Assembly (NCBI GenBank): GCA_012959805.1
Contig: DUCN01000098.1
Location: 257,646 to 321,645, forward strand
From: Myxococcales bacterium
Lineage (GTDB): Bacteria; Myxococcota_A; UBA9160; UBA4427
Length of the DNA stretch: 64,000 nt
Direction of reading: 5' to 3'
The notes beneath the pieces were generated by a model. The model saw nothing but the letters and a program-made list of their open reading frames with translations, did no database searches and was not told the DNA's origin. Each line of letters starts with the position of its first letter. Position 1 is the first letter of the stretch. The position numbers and the translations under genes were made by a program. This document shows, piece by piece, positions 30,852 to 41,990 of this stretch.

Positions 30852-31802
30852 ATGTACGATGCACGCCAGGAACCGAATGAATTTGTTGCCGATAGTCTTG
30901 CGGACGCCACGTCTAAGGCTGCGGAGTTTTTTGGAACAGACGCAGGCGAACTCAGGATCATTGTTCCCAAAGACGGCGAGATCTACGGCGTCCACGGGCA
31001 GACCGTGATCACGGCCGTGCCGAAGAATGCGAAGGGGCCGCAGCCCTCTGGCCGATCGGGCGGCGATGATCGAGGTCGAGGTGATTCGCGCGGTGACGAT
31101 AGGGGTCCCCGGAGGGGCCCTCGAAACGACCGAAACGACCGAGGCGGTGATCGTGGTGGCCGAGGGGGCCGCAGTGAGCGCGGCGGTCGAGGCAATCAAG
31201 GAGATGATCGGGCCCGTGGGCCAGCTGGTATCTCGAAGAGTACCCCCGAGGCACCCAGGGAAACGCTTCCGCCGGAGGTCAAGAAAGCCGTTGAAGGTTC
31301 CAAGGGCAAGGCGGTCGGTAAAATCGGGGCAATCGGCGAGTTCCTGCTCGGTGCCGTCGAACTCATGAAGATCGGGTCTTTTGAGATCTCAGAGTCATCT
31401 GAAGGCGACTATCTGATCTTTCAGCTTCGGGGGGCGGCCGCAGAGTCACTGCAGGGCGGTGATGGCCGCGCGACGGACGCACTTCAGCTCGTTGCGAACC
31501 AGGTCTCAATGCGCCAGAGCGAAGACGCTCCGAGAGTTGTCGTCGATGTAGAGGGTGGCGGAGACGAGCGCGAAAATTCGCTGAGCAAGCTAGCCGATCG
31601 CGCTGTGAAACGCGCACGAGACACGGGGCGATCGATTGCCCTCGATCCCATGAACTCTCGTGATCGGCGCACCGTTCACGTCACGATTCGAGATATTGAT
31701 GGCGTCGAGACGATGAGTATCGGTGAGGGTCGCTATCGACAGGTTCTCGTCGTCCCAGAAGGCGCCCCGGAATATGACGATGCCGTGAACGAATCTGCCT
31801 GA
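30852..31802 (+). CDS. khpB: Jag/KhpB RNA-binding protein with RG-rich linker
   Basis: This 316-residue protein has the order expected for Jag/KhpB: an N-terminal Jag_N domain (residues 1-55, with AAEFFGTDAGELRIIV), a linker, then a KH domain (roughly 170-235) and an R3H domain (NSRDRRTVHVTI). KhpB-type proteins bind RNA and affect cell division and elongation. The linker (about 61-125) is extremely rich in Arg, Gly and Asp, with repeated DRG and RGG-like units, and is likely disordered and RNA-binding. It follows yidC, the normal neighbour. mnmE, often next, is missing. Confidence 0.92.
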   Translation: MYDARQEPNEFVADSLADATSKAAEFFGTDAGELRIIVPKDGEIYGVHGQTVITAVPKNAKGPQPSGRSGGDDRGRGDSRGDDRGPRRGPRNDRNDRGGDRGGRGGRSERGGRGNQGDDRARGPAGISKSTPEAPRETLPPEVKKAVEGSKGKAVGKIGAIGEFLLGAVELMKIGSFEISESSEGDYLIFQLRGAAAESLQGGDGRATDALQLVANQVSMRQSEDAPRVVVDVEGGGDERENSLSKLADRAVKRARDTGRSIALDPMNSRDRRTVHVTIRDIDGVETMSIGEGRYRQVLVVPEGAPEYDDAVNESA

Positions 31803-31821
31803 GATTTTTGCCGGCATCGGG

Positions 31822-31837
31822 TGTTCCACGTGGAACT
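31822..31837. other. parS site 1
   Basis: TGTTCCACGTGGAACT contains the perfect 14-bp palindrome GTTCCACGTGGAAC, matching the widespread parS consensus bound by ParB. It lies just after khpB and about 2 kb upstream of parB. Confidence 0.92.
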
Positions 31838-31885
31838 TTACCCTGATGGACCAATGCGCTCGACCTCATCCGCCGTGGGTTCCAC

Positions 31886-31918
31886 TTCCATTTTGCAATG
31901 TTCCACGTGGAACAGAAT
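31886..31918. repeat. 33-bp direct repeat, copy 1, containing parS site 2
   Basis: The repeat includes parS TGTTCCACGTGGAACA at 31899-31914. It is identical over 33 bases to 31959-31991, beginning 73 bases downstream. Confidence 0.92.
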
Positions 31919-31958
31919 GCAATCTGTGATACGGAACTGCCCAATGCCGCGACAATCA

Positions 31959-31991
31959 TTCCATTTTGCAATGTTCCACGTGGAACAGAAT
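31959..31991. repeat. 33-bp direct repeat, copy 2, containing parS site 3
   Basis: It carries parS TGTTCCACGTGGAACA at 31972-31987 and ends 5 bases before the rsmG ATG at 31997. The flanking identity with copy 1 points to a local duplication of a parS unit. Confidence 0.92.
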
Positions 31992-31996
31992 TCAAA

Positions 31997-32662
31997 ATGA
32001 AAGACGGAGCCGTTTCGCCGGAAACAGCGCAATCGGTCTCCGCATTGATCGAGGGAGGACTCGCTGTACTCTCGATTTCGAATGCTGGTGAAGCGACTGC
32101 GAAACTGACCCAGCTGGTCGTGCTGGTCTCGGAATGGGCGGGGCGTATCAGCCTGACGGGCCACCGAGATCCGTTAGAACTCGCTGGTCGGCTGGTTTTG
32201 GATGCCGTTGCTCTCTCCGAAGCGATTCCCGAGCTCGATCAGGCTTCCAGCCTGGCGGACCTTGGGAGTGGGATTGGCTTTCCCGGGTTTCCGATAGCCA
32301 TTCTTCATCCGGAGCTGGATGTCCACCTGGTCGAATCAAGACTTAGGCGCCATCACCTTCAGCGAGAGATTCGGCGTCAACTCGAGTTGACGCGCGTCAA
32401 TCCGATCTTGGGACGATCGGACGGCATTGAGGCCCGCGTTTCCGACGTTGTGGTGGCTCAGGCAATGACCAACCCTGATGAAGCTCTGAAATTGATGCGC
32501 TCCTGGGCCCGGCCTGGTGGGCTCGTTGCGCTGCCCGCCGCGGATTCGGCGGAGCGCCTTGAACTTTCCCAAGGATATTGCGATCTCGAGTTGCGGGAAT
32601 ATCGAGTGCCCGCTTCAGGGCGTATTCGAAGACTTTGGATCGCGCGCGTCGAGGGTCCATAG
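31997..32662 (+). CDS. rsmG: 16S rRNA (guanine(527)-N7)-methyltransferase RsmG
   Basis: RsmG (221 residues) methylates G527 of 16S rRNA using S-adenosylmethionine. The SAM-binding motif LADLGSGIGFPGFPIAIL and the later VVVAQAMTNPDEALKLM and PGGLVAL segments fit the family. The ATG at 31997 is chosen. The open frame continues upstream to 31898, but those 33 residues (beginning MFHVEQ and including NVPRGTE) are simply translated parS repeats. The family's usual RAMA motif reads AQAM here, a mild divergence. It precedes parA and parB, the usual order; mnmG, its common neighbour, is absent. Confidence 0.9.
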   Translation: MKDGAVSPETAQSVSALIEGGLAVLSISNAGEATAKLTQLVVLVSEWAGRISLTGHRDPLELAGRLVLDAVALSEAIPELDQASSLADLGSGIGFPGFPIAILHPELDVHLVESRLRRHHLQREIRRQLELTRVNPILGRSDGIEARVSDVVVAQAMTNPDEALKLMRSWARPGGLVALPAADSAERLELSQGYCDLELREYRVPASGRIRRLWIARVEGP

Positions 32663-32883
32663 CCGAGGCTGTCCCCACCGCTTTCCCAAACTACGTAGGG
32701 CAACCCTGAGAATCGTGACGGCCCGGACTGTCGTCAGGGCTTATACCGGTCGCAATCGGCGGATCGTGTGTTAAAAACGGGTGGACGACCCGGGAAGCCG
32801 GTGTTGCTCGGCCGCTGCGGCCAGGGGGGCGAAGCAGCTGGTCGCGTTGCCTTCAGTCCCATTTTGCTCGAGACCGATTGTCT

Positions 32884-33828
32884 ATGGATTCCCGTCCCAG
32901 TCCCAGCCCGAGTCGCAACCCCTATGTGATCGCAGTCGTCAATCAGAAGGGTGGCGTCGGGAAGACTACGACGGCCGTCAATCTAGCGGCGTGCCTGGCA
33001 GCCTCTGAGCGCCCGACCCTATTGATCGATGTGGATCCTCAGGCCAACGCCTCGAGTGCTTATGGAATCACAAACGCCGAACGACAGGTCTACGACGCGC
33101 TCATCGATGAAGTTCCGCTGACCCATTGTGCCTTCGAGACGGAACTGGAAACCCTGCATGTGGTTCCGGCGGGTCGAGATCTTGTCGGTGCTGAAATCGA
33201 GCTCGTTTCGCTCGAATCACGGGAATATCGCCTGTCGCAATCGATTCAGGCGATCGGTGAAGCTTACGAGATCATCTTGATCGATTGTCCGCCTTCGTTG
33301 GGCCTGTTGACGTTGAACGCACTGACCGCGGCGGATGCCGTCTTGATCCCACTTCAATGCGAATATTATGCGCTCGAGGGTCTCGCCAATCTCGTCGAGA
33401 CCGTTGACCTCGTGAACGCTGAGCTCAATCCAAGACTCGCGATCCAGGGCATCGTTCTCACGATGGCGGACCAACGAAATAACCTGGCTCGCCAGGTCGA
33501 GGCCGAAGTCCGTGGACATTTCGGGGACAAGGTTTATCGAACACGCATTCCACGCAACGTCAGGCTGTCGGAGGCACCCAGCCACGGCCAACCCATTCTG
33601 CTCTATGACATTCATTCAAAGGGCGCAGTCGCCTATGTGAAGCTGGCAGACGAACTGCTTGCCCAGCTTGCCCTGACGACTTTGCCTCGAAAGCCGCCGG
33701 TCCTTCCGAACCCGCAGTCGACGGCCGATGAAGCGAATGATGAAGCGGGCGCCACGGTCAAATTACCAGAAACGACGACGATCGATCACATAACAACCGA
33801 TCGTTCGGTCACCCATTCGGAGGAGTAG
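32884..33828 (+). CDS. parA: Chromosome-partitioning ATPase ParA (Soj)
   Basis: ParA (314 residues) is a deviant-Walker ATPase that forms DNA-bound gradients and moves ParB-parS complexes. The signature KGGVGKTTT lies at residues 22-30 with the second Lys typical of ParA. IDVDPQANAS and IDCPPSLGLLTLNAL follow. The ATG at 32884 is used; an in-frame TTG lies 6 bases upstream. Its stop touches the parB ATG directly, so the two genes are translationally coupled. Confidence 0.96.
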   Translation: MDSRPSPSPSRNPYVIAVVNQKGGVGKTTTAVNLAACLAASERPTLLIDVDPQANASSAYGITNAERQVYDALIDEVPLTHCAFETELETLHVVPAGRDLVGAEIELVSLESREYRLSQSIQAIGEAYEIILIDCPPSLGLLTLNALTAADAVLIPLQCEYYALEGLANLVETVDLVNAELNPRLAIQGIVLTMADQRNNLARQVEAEVRGHFGDKVYRTRIPRNVRLSEAPSHGQPILLYDIHSKGAVAYVKLADELLAQLALTTLPRKPPVLPNPQSTADEANDEAGATVKLPETTTIDHITTDRSVTHSEE

Positions 33829-34842
33829 ATGAGTCAACGTCGAAGCGCATTGGGTCGAGGACTCGGCGCACTGATTTCGAATCCATCATCGCGGGGTGGC
33901 TCGCCTTCCGCACGTCCAGGGTCACAGGGACCAAGTGATCGTGACGCCCCAACACCATTTGGTGTCAACACAGAAGTGGGTCAATCTGCGGCGGCACCAA
34001 CGCCCGAATCATTAGACCGATCGATTTCCGGCGATACAGGGCGTGTAGAGCTCGATATCACGCTGATCGATCCAAATCCCGATCAGCCGAGAAGGGAATT
34101 TGACGAAGCGGCCCTTCGGCGCTTGGCGAATTCCGTTGAGCAGCATGGGGTACTTCAGCCGGTAGTCGTTCGACGAGCGGGCGATCGATTCGAGCTCATC
34201 ATGGGTGAGCGGCGGTTTCGCGCCAGTCAGCTTGCGAATCGAGCGACGCTGCCCGCAGTGATCTCGGATGTCGCGCCCGCCGATCGCCTCGAACTCGCCA
34301 TTGTCGAGAACGTGCAGCGGCAGGATCTCAATCCGATGGAACTGGCCCATGCCTATCAAGCACTGACGGAGGCTGGACATACCCAAGCCGAAATCGGACA
34401 GAAGGTTGCGATGGAGCGTTCGTCCGTCGCGAACCACCTTCGTCTGCTCGATTTGAGTCGCGCGATCCAGGGGGATCTCGAAGCGGGAAAGCTTTCGATG
34501 GGCCATGCCAAGGCTCTGCTGCAGGTGACGGATCTGGAGGCGCGCGAGGGATTGCGCGTTCGAATCTTGAATCAATCATTGGCGGTTCGCGCCGCGGAGC
34601 ACGCGGCCCGGGGTATCAACCGCGCCTCGGGCCGCCCAACGCGCACGCCCAGAGCCTTGAGGCAAGCGGTCGGGCCCCTCGATCCGGACACGCGCGCCTA
34701 CGTTGAGCGGATCGAACGCCATCTCCAAACGAAGGTCACTCTGCATCCCACTGCCGAGGGCGGCGGGAAACTCGAGATCAACTTCTTCAATCTCGAGGAT
34801 CTCGAGCGCATCGGTGAGCTTCTGCTCGGGGACACACGGTGA
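33829..34842 (+). CDS. parB: Chromosome-partitioning protein ParB
   Basis: ParB (337 residues) is a CTP-dependent clamp that loads at parS and spreads. It starts with the ParA-activating tail (SQRRSALGRGLGALI). It has the nucleotide-binding region IDPNPDQPRREFDEAALRRL and GERRFRASQLA, the HTH (TQAEIGQKVAMERSSVANHLRLL) given here by its first residues TQAEIGQ, and a C-terminal dimer domain (YVERIERHLQTKV). Three parS sites lie 2 kb upstream. Its stop overlaps the next GTG by 4 bases. Confidence 0.96.
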   Translation: MSQRRSALGRGLGALISNPSSRGGSPSARPGSQGPSDRDAPTPFGVNTEVGQSAAAPTPESLDRSISGDTGRVELDITLIDPNPDQPRREFDEAALRRLANSVEQHGVLQPVVVRRAGDRFELIMGERRFRASQLANRATLPAVISDVAPADRLELAIVENVQRQDLNPMELAHAYQALTEAGHTQAEIGQKVAMERSSVANHLRLLDLSRAIQGDLEAGKLSMGHAKALLQVTDLEAREGLRVRILNQSLAVRAAEHAARGINRASGRPTRTPRALRQAVGPLDPDTRAYVERIERHLQTKVTLHPTAEGGGKLEINFFNLEDLERIGELLLGDTR

Positions 34843-35246
34843 ACGACAGGCTTCGAGATCCGTCGCGGCCCCAATCCGAGAATTTGGGTGACGCGACCGG
34901 GGCGGCGAAAAGCTTCGACGCGGAATCGAGATCCGAATTCGCGTTGGTGCCGGAGGGGGGTCTTTTCGAAGGTCAGGTTGCAGTCGTTGGCCAGACTCGA
35001 GTAGAGGGCAGGATTCGCGGGAGCTTGCAGGGGCCGGGGACGCTGGTTCTCGGACCCCAATCGAAGATCGAGGGGCGCATCGAATGTGAGGCACTCTCGA
35101 GTCGCGGTGCAATCGTGGGGCCCGTGGTGGCGCGCAAGCATGCCCATTTCGGCGATGGAGCCCGATTAGAGGGAGATCTGAGAGCACTCGCCGTCGAAGT
35201 CGATGGCGATGTAATCTGGAATGGCACTGCCCGGGTCGGTCGTTAG
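34839..35246 (+). CDS. Bactofilin family polymer-forming protein
   Basis: This 135-residue protein resembles bactofilins, which assemble into cytoskeletal beta-helical filaments. The core shows the repeated short strands VVGQTRVEGRIRGSLQG, LVLGPQSKIEGRIEC, IVGPVVARKHAHFGDGARLEGDLRA (quoted in pieces of the 60-130 region), each turn ending with Gly. The N-terminal 40 residues look disordered. Bactofilin next to parAB is also known from Myxococcus, where BacNOP with PadC and ParAB positions chromosome ends, so a link to segregation is plausible. The GTG start overlaps the parB stop. Confidence 0.8.
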   Translation: MNDRLRDPSRPQSENLGDATGAAKSFDAESRSEFALVPEGGLFEGQVAVVGQTRVEGRIRGSLQGPGTLVLGPQSKIEGRIECEALSSRGAIVGPVVARKHAHFGDGARLEGDLRALAVEVDGDVIWNGTARVGR

Positions 35247-35766
35247 GGTCATTTCCCCGGATTGCCGAGGCTGACGGCGACCAGGGATACACCGATTCCG
35301 AATGCACTTTTCAGCTCTTCAGGCGGTTGAATTGCGGTCTCGGCGGTGCAAAACTTGGCGCCGCTCACGCCGGCCTGACCAATCCGGAGACGGTGGACGC
35401 GAGCATCGACGCAATCGGTCAACAAATCGTTGCGTCTCGCTCCGTTGCAGGTCATTTCGTGGTACCCACTCGGGGCCGACGGGCTTGCGGCACGATTGCA
35501 ATCCGCCCTGATTATAGACACCGCTCGGGATTGGCAGAAGGAATCGTCTGCTGCGTGGGTTGGGTAGGGCATGTTGGTGCAAGGCGGACATAGAACGAGC
35601 GTAGGTCGGCATAAGGCAACGTAGTCGGCGAAGCAGCACAGGCAGAGCATAATCAGCGACCAACGCTCACGTAGTTCAAGCAGGCAAACAGGCAGAACGA
35701 TCCGTCCTGAGAGTCGGGTCTTGGTCGATTTCGAAGGGTGAAGCGTCGCCCTGGAGCAACCACTTC
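35247..35766. other. Intergenic region between bactofilin and atp genes
   Basis: 520 bases. Open frames on the minus strand (up to about 134 codons) have no protein-like composition, and none matches a family I know. No tRNA or strong terminator was recognised. The GTG start of atpF' with GGAG 10 bases before lies at the right edge. The atp promoter is presumably here but was not identified. Confidence 0.45.
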
Positions 35767-36381
35767 GTGCGAAACAGATTGATTTCGTCAGCCGTGATCA
35801 TCCGGCGACTTCGTCATTCACCATCGATGAGCAAGACTGCGGGACTCGCCTGGACGGTGGCCGTTATGTCGGCGATGACGATTCTTGCCAGTGGTTCGGC
35901 TTCGGCGTCGGACAACCTGGTGTTGATCCCGGACTTTGGTCTCTTCGGATATGGAGATTCCACTTTCGGTGATCTCTGGGTGATGTTGATCGGATTCGTG
36001 CTGCTCGTCTTCCCGCTCAACGAATTGATTTTCAAGCCCATCTTCAGATCACTCGATGAACGTGCCGAGAGAATCAACGGCGCGCGAACTCGGTCGGTCG
36101 ATATGCAGCGTCAAGCCGACGAAGTTCTCGATCAATATGAGACTGCCATTCGGGAAGCGCGCAGCCAATCCGAAAAAGAACGCCAGGCGGGGCTTCTGGG
36201 GGCTCGCGAGGAACAAGTCGCACTGACCGCTGAAGCGCGAGGCGAAGCTGAACGCGAACTCGAGAATGCACGGGCGGAACTTGGCCGGTCACTCGAAGAA
36301 GCCCGCGCAAGTCTTCGCTCGAGTGCAGAGACATTGGCGGATGCGGCCGCTGAACAAGTTCTGGGAAGGCCGCTTTCATGA
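35767..36381 (+). CDS. atpF': ATP synthase Fo subunit b' (stalk)
   Basis: This 204-residue b-type stalk subunit starts at GTG with GGAG 10 bases before; an ATG at 35827 is an alternative. A signal-like hydrophobic segment (WTVAVMSAMTILASGSASAS) precedes the true membrane helix (LWVMLIGFVLLVFPLNELIFKP, at about residues 70-91). A long charged coiled coil rich in Glu, Arg and Ala continues to the end. As the first of two consecutive b-type genes, it is assigned b'; the b/b' pair forms the peripheral stalk in several deltaproteobacteria and phototrophs. Its stop overlaps the next ATG. Confidence 0.9.
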   Translation: MRNRLISSAVIIRRLRHSPSMSKTAGLAWTVAVMSAMTILASGSASASDNLVLIPDFGLFGYGDSTFGDLWVMLIGFVLLVFPLNELIFKPIFRSLDERAERINGARTRSVDMQRQADEVLDQYETAIREARSQSEKERQAGLLGAREEQVALTAEARGEAERELENARAELGRSLEEARASLRSSAETLADAAAEQVLGRPLS

Positions 36382-37019
36382 GTCACGCCGCTATCAACAC
36401 TTCGGCTTTCTCGATTCAGTCCAATTTGAAGTCGCTCTCGATCGTCCTTCTGAGCTGTATCTATTCAAGCGTCGCCATGGCGTCGGGTGACGAACATGCG
36501 GGTAACGAGGACGCGCTGAAAGACACGCTCTACCAGGCACTCAACCTGGCACTTCTTCTTGGCGTTCTGTTCTATTTCGGTCGCAAGCCGATTGCTGAAT
36601 TTTTTGCGACGCGGCGTGATGGAATTTCATCGGAACTCGATGAAGCTGCGGATTTGCTGAAGCAGGCAGAACAGCGCAACTCAGAACTCCAACGCCGTCT
36701 AGTCGATCTCGGTTCTGAAGTCGAAGGCATACGAGAAGACGCTGGTCGTCGAGCCGAAGAAGAAGCCGAGCGAATCCTCGCTGACGCGCGCGCCACAGCC
36801 GATCGAATTCGACGGGATGCGCAAGCGGCCGTTGCCCAGGAGCTTCGCCGAGCCCAGACCCAGCTTCATGACGAAGCGGCGGACCTCGCTATGGAAATCG
36901 CAGCTCGCAAGCTGACCGAGCAAGTGGGCGAAGCAGATCGCGATCGTCTGGTCGACGAATTCATCTTGCGAATCGAGCCGACGAGTACCACATCAGAGAC
37001 AGAAGGAACGAGCCGATGA
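36378..37019 (+). CDS. atpF: ATP synthase Fo subunit b
   Basis: Subunit b (213 residues) has a signal-like N-terminus ending SVAMASGDEH, then one membrane helix (YQALNLALLLGVLFYFGRKP) and the FFATRRDGI turn typical of b subunits. The remainder is an extended coiled coil (LLKQAEQRNSELQRRL, EEEAERILADARATAD) that dimerises with b' and binds delta at its C-terminus. It overlaps atpF' and atpH by 4 bases each. Confidence 0.93.
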   Translation: MSHAAINTSAFSIQSNLKSLSIVLLSCIYSSVAMASGDEHAGNEDALKDTLYQALNLALLLGVLFYFGRKPIAEFFATRRDGISSELDEAADLLKQAEQRNSELQRRLVDLGSEVEGIREDAGRRAEEEAERILADARATADRIRRDAQAAVAQELRRAQTQLHDEAADLAMEIAARKLTEQVGEADRDRLVDEFILRIEPTSTTSETEGTSR

Positions 37020-37561
37020 GGGGCGGGACCGCTGCACATCGTTATGCGAAGGCGCTCTTCGGATTGGCCGACGATGCTCATCGTCATCGGGAAGTTCGAG
37101 TCGAACTCGGAAATCTGGTGACGCTCTTTGATGACAGCCGCGAACTTCGGGATGCTCTGCTGACTCCGCTGCATCCGGCAACGGGACGAAAGGCTGCGCT
37201 TCGCGCACTTTCAGAGCGAATCTCGGTGAGCCCTCTGGTTCAGAATTTCGTTTCGTATCTCATCGACCAGCGACGCCTGATCGATTTCAGCGCCATCGTC
37301 GCCGCGTATGGAGAACTCGCGGACGATGCAGAAGGAATGCTGACTGCCGAAGTGATTTCGGCGAGCCCCATGGACGATCGTCGCAAGGATCGACTCCGCC
37401 GAGCACTTTCTGAGCGGACGGGTCGGGAAGTGCGACTGGAAATTGAAGTGGATGCCGCGCTCATTGGCGGTGCCATTGCGAAGGTCGGAGATATTGTCTT
37501 CGACGGCAGCCTACGCACGCAGCTCGGACAGCTGCGCGCAAACCTGACGAAGGGATCCTGA
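37016..37561 (+). CDS. atpH: ATP synthase F1 subunit delta
   Basis: Subunit delta (181 residues) links the top of F1 to the b stalk. It starts MRGGTAAHRYAKALFGLAD, the normal ARRYAKALF-type motif, and has the C-terminal (DAALIGGAIAKVGDIVFDGSL) pattern typical of AtpH, here from about residue 150. Length is standard. It overlaps the atpF end and is followed by atpA after 3 bases. Confidence 0.95.
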   Translation: MRGGTAAHRYAKALFGLADDAHRHREVRVELGNLVTLFDDSRELRDALLTPLHPATGRKAALRALSERISVSPLVQNFVSYLIDQRRLIDFSAIVAAYGELADDAEGMLTAEVISASPMDDRRKDRLRRALSERTGREVRLEIEVDAALIGGAIAKVGDIVFDGSLRTQLGQLRANLTKGS

Positions 37562-37564
37562 GAG

Positions 37565-39127
37565 ATGGACATCAAACCCGGAGAGATCACCGATATCCTC
37601 AAGCGGGAGATCAAGGACTACGACCGCGAGATCGACGTCGCCGAGACCGGCACGGTGCTCAGCGCCGGCGACGGCATCGCGCGGATCTATGGTCTCGATA
37701 ATGCTTTGGCCGGCGAACTCGTCGAATTTTCCGGCGGACTTCGTGGCATGGTTCTCAACCTGGAAGAGGACAACGTCGGCGTTGCCTTGATGGGTGTTTC
37801 CCGAAGTGTGAAGGAAGGCGATCTGGTCCGACGGACCGGACGCATCATCGAAGTGCCGGTGGGTGAAGCACTTCTGGGTCGCGTGGTCGACGCGCTGGGT
37901 GTCCCCATCGACGGCAAGGGTCCGATCGAAGCCGAGGCAAACCGACAGGTCGAACTCAAGGCGCCCGGCATCGTCACACGCAAGTCCGTCAACGAATCGA
38001 TGGCAACAGGCATCAAAGCCATCGACGCCATGGTTCCGATCGGTCGTGGTCAGCGAGAGCTGATCATTGGCGATCGACAGACGGGCAAGACGGCGATCGC
38101 GCTGGACACGATCATTAACCAAAAAGGCAAGGACGTGATTTGCGTCTATGTCGCGATTGGTCAGAAGCAATCGACGGTTGCCCAGGTGACGGACAAGCTG
38201 GAGCAGCACGGCGCCATGGAGTACACCATCGTGGTCGCTGCAACCGCGGCGGATCCGGCACCGCTCCAATACATCGCGCCCTATACGGGCTGTACGATGG
38301 CCGAGCATTTCGGACACAACGGCAAGCACGTGCTCATCGTTTATGATGATCTCTCGAAGCAGGCCGTGGCTTATAGGCAGCTCTCGCTCTTGCTGCGTCG
38401 TCCGCCGGGACGTGAGGCCTACCCAGGTGACGTCTTCTACGTTCACTCGCGCTTGCTCGAACGTTCCTGCAAGTTGTCAGACGAACTCGGCGGCGGCTCG
38501 ATCACGGCGCTTCCGATCATCGAGACCCAGGCCGGCGATGTGTCCGCGTATATTCCGACAAACGTGATTTCGATTACCGACGGGCAGATCTTCCTCGAGA
38601 CGGATCTTTTCAATGCCGGTATTCGTCCAGCGATCAACGTCGGTCTGTCGGTGTCCCGCGTGGGTGGTTCAGCGCAGACCAAGGCGACGAAGTCTGTGGC
38701 GGGGCAACTCAAGCTGAGCCTCGCGCAGTACCGGGAAATGGCCGCCTTCGCGCAGTTCGGATCCGACCTCGACAAGGCGACCCAGGAACAGCTCGCCAAC
38801 GGCATTCGTCAAACTGAAATTCTCAAGCAGGGTCAGTACTCGCCCCTCGCCATGGAAGATCAGGTCGTTTCGATCTATGCGTCGACGCCCCAGGATGATC
38901 GCGATTCCTGGATTCGGCCGCTCGAGCTGACGGACATTGGTCGTTACGAATCGGAGATGCTCGACTGGATGCGATCGAATCATGCCGAGATCCTTGCGGC
39001 CATTCGGGACTCCGGAAAATTCGAAGACGACACGCAGCAGAAGGTGGTCGCGGCGCTCGATGAGTTCGCGAAGATCTTCCAGCCGACGGTGGTGGCCGGT
39101 GCGGGTAAGGGAAGCGAGGCGGCCTAA
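37565..39127 (+). CDS. atpA: ATP synthase F1 subunit alpha
   Basis: Subunit alpha (520 residues) carries the non-catalytic nucleotide sites of F1. The P-loop GDRQTGKT is at residues 169-176. [12 protein letters not shown], containing the arginine finger, lies near 360. The N-terminal barrel and C-terminal helical domain are complete. It lies in the F'-F-H-A-G-D-C operon; atpG starts directly after its stop. Confidence 0.98.
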   Translation: MDIKPGEITDILKREIKDYDREIDVAETGTVLSAGDGIARIYGLDNALAGELVEFSGGLRGMVLNLEEDNVGVALMGVSRSVKEGDLVRRTGRIIEVPVGEALLGRVVDALGVPIDGKGPIEAEANRQVELKAPGIVTRKSVNESMATGIKAIDAMVPIGRGQRELIIGDRQTGKTAIALDTIINQKGKDVICVYVAIGQKQSTVAQVTDKLEQHGAMEYTIVVAATAADPAPLQYIAPYTGCTMAEHFGHNGKHVLIVYDDLSKQAVAYRQLSLLLRRPPGREAYPGDVFYVHSRLLERSCKLSDELGGGSITALPIIETQAGDVSAYIPTNVISITDGQIFLETDLFNAGIRPAINVGLSVSRVGGSAQTKATKSVAGQLKLSLAQYREMAAFAQFGSDLDKATQEQLANGIRQTEILKQGQYSPLAMEDQVVSIYASTPQDDRDSWIRPLELTDIGRYESEMLDWMRSNHAEILAAIRDSGKFEDDTQQKVVAALDEFAKIFQPTVVAGAGKGSEAA

Positions 39128-41468
<2,341 letters not shown>

Positions 41469-41568
41469 TCCACCCGCGGCCGTGTTATTCGGTCGATGGT
41501 TCAGTCAGGAAAAAGAGTCGAGAGAATTGGCAGTAGGCAGAAGAGAGAAGTAGGAGTCATCCATAAAC

Positions 41569-41976
41569 ATGGCGTTAGAACTCGTCGTCGTGACACCGTC
41601 CGGAGAAGCCCTTTGCGAAGAAGTCGAACAGGTCGTCCTGCCCGGAGAGGCGGGGGATTTTGGTGTGCTCGAAAGCCATGAGCGATTTCTGACTCCCCTC
41701 GGTCTGGGCCCGATGCAGATCATTGGCACCGGCGGTTCTCGCTGGGCTGCGCTTTCGAGCGGTTTTGCGGAAGTCGATGGAACGCGTGTGGTCGTGCTGG
41801 TTGACTCCTGTGCCCTGGCCAGCGATATCGATCAGGATGCCAGCGAATCGCGCCGAGTGGCAGCCGGTTCGGAACTGGCCGCGTTGCCGGACGTTGAAGA
41901 GAACGCTGGCGAGCGTGCGCGACTCGCCGCCGTGGTGGCGAAGGCCGAGCTCGACATCGACGTCGCCGGTCGCTGA
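41569..41976 (+). CDS. atpC: ATP synthase F1 subunit epsilon
   Basis: Epsilon (135 residues) couples the gamma shaft to the c ring and can inhibit ATP hydrolysis. It has the N-terminal beta sandwich (VVTPSGEALCEEVEQVVLPGEAGDFGVL, beginning at residue 5) with the usual PGExGDFGVL motif, then the C-terminal helical hairpin region ending ELDIDVAGR. It is the last ATP-synthase gene of the operon. A lipoate-ligase-family gene starts 15 bases later and may be co-transcribed. Confidence 0.94.
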   Translation: MALELVVVTPSGEALCEEVEQVVLPGEAGDFGVLESHERFLTPLGLGPMQIIGTGGSRWAALSSGFAEVDGTRVVVLVDSCALASDIDQDASESRRVAAGSELAALPDVEENAGERARLAAVVAKAELDIDVAGR

Positions 41977-41990
41977 GGCCGCGGACTCGA

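Noticed and set aside
35249-35650. 134-codon minus-strand open frame after bactofilin
   Set aside because: Cys-rich, irregular composition with no family resemblance or ribosome-binding site.
37511-38446. 311-codon minus-strand open frame
   Set aside because: It lies antisense to atpA, a certain gene; long antisense frames are common in high-GC DNA.
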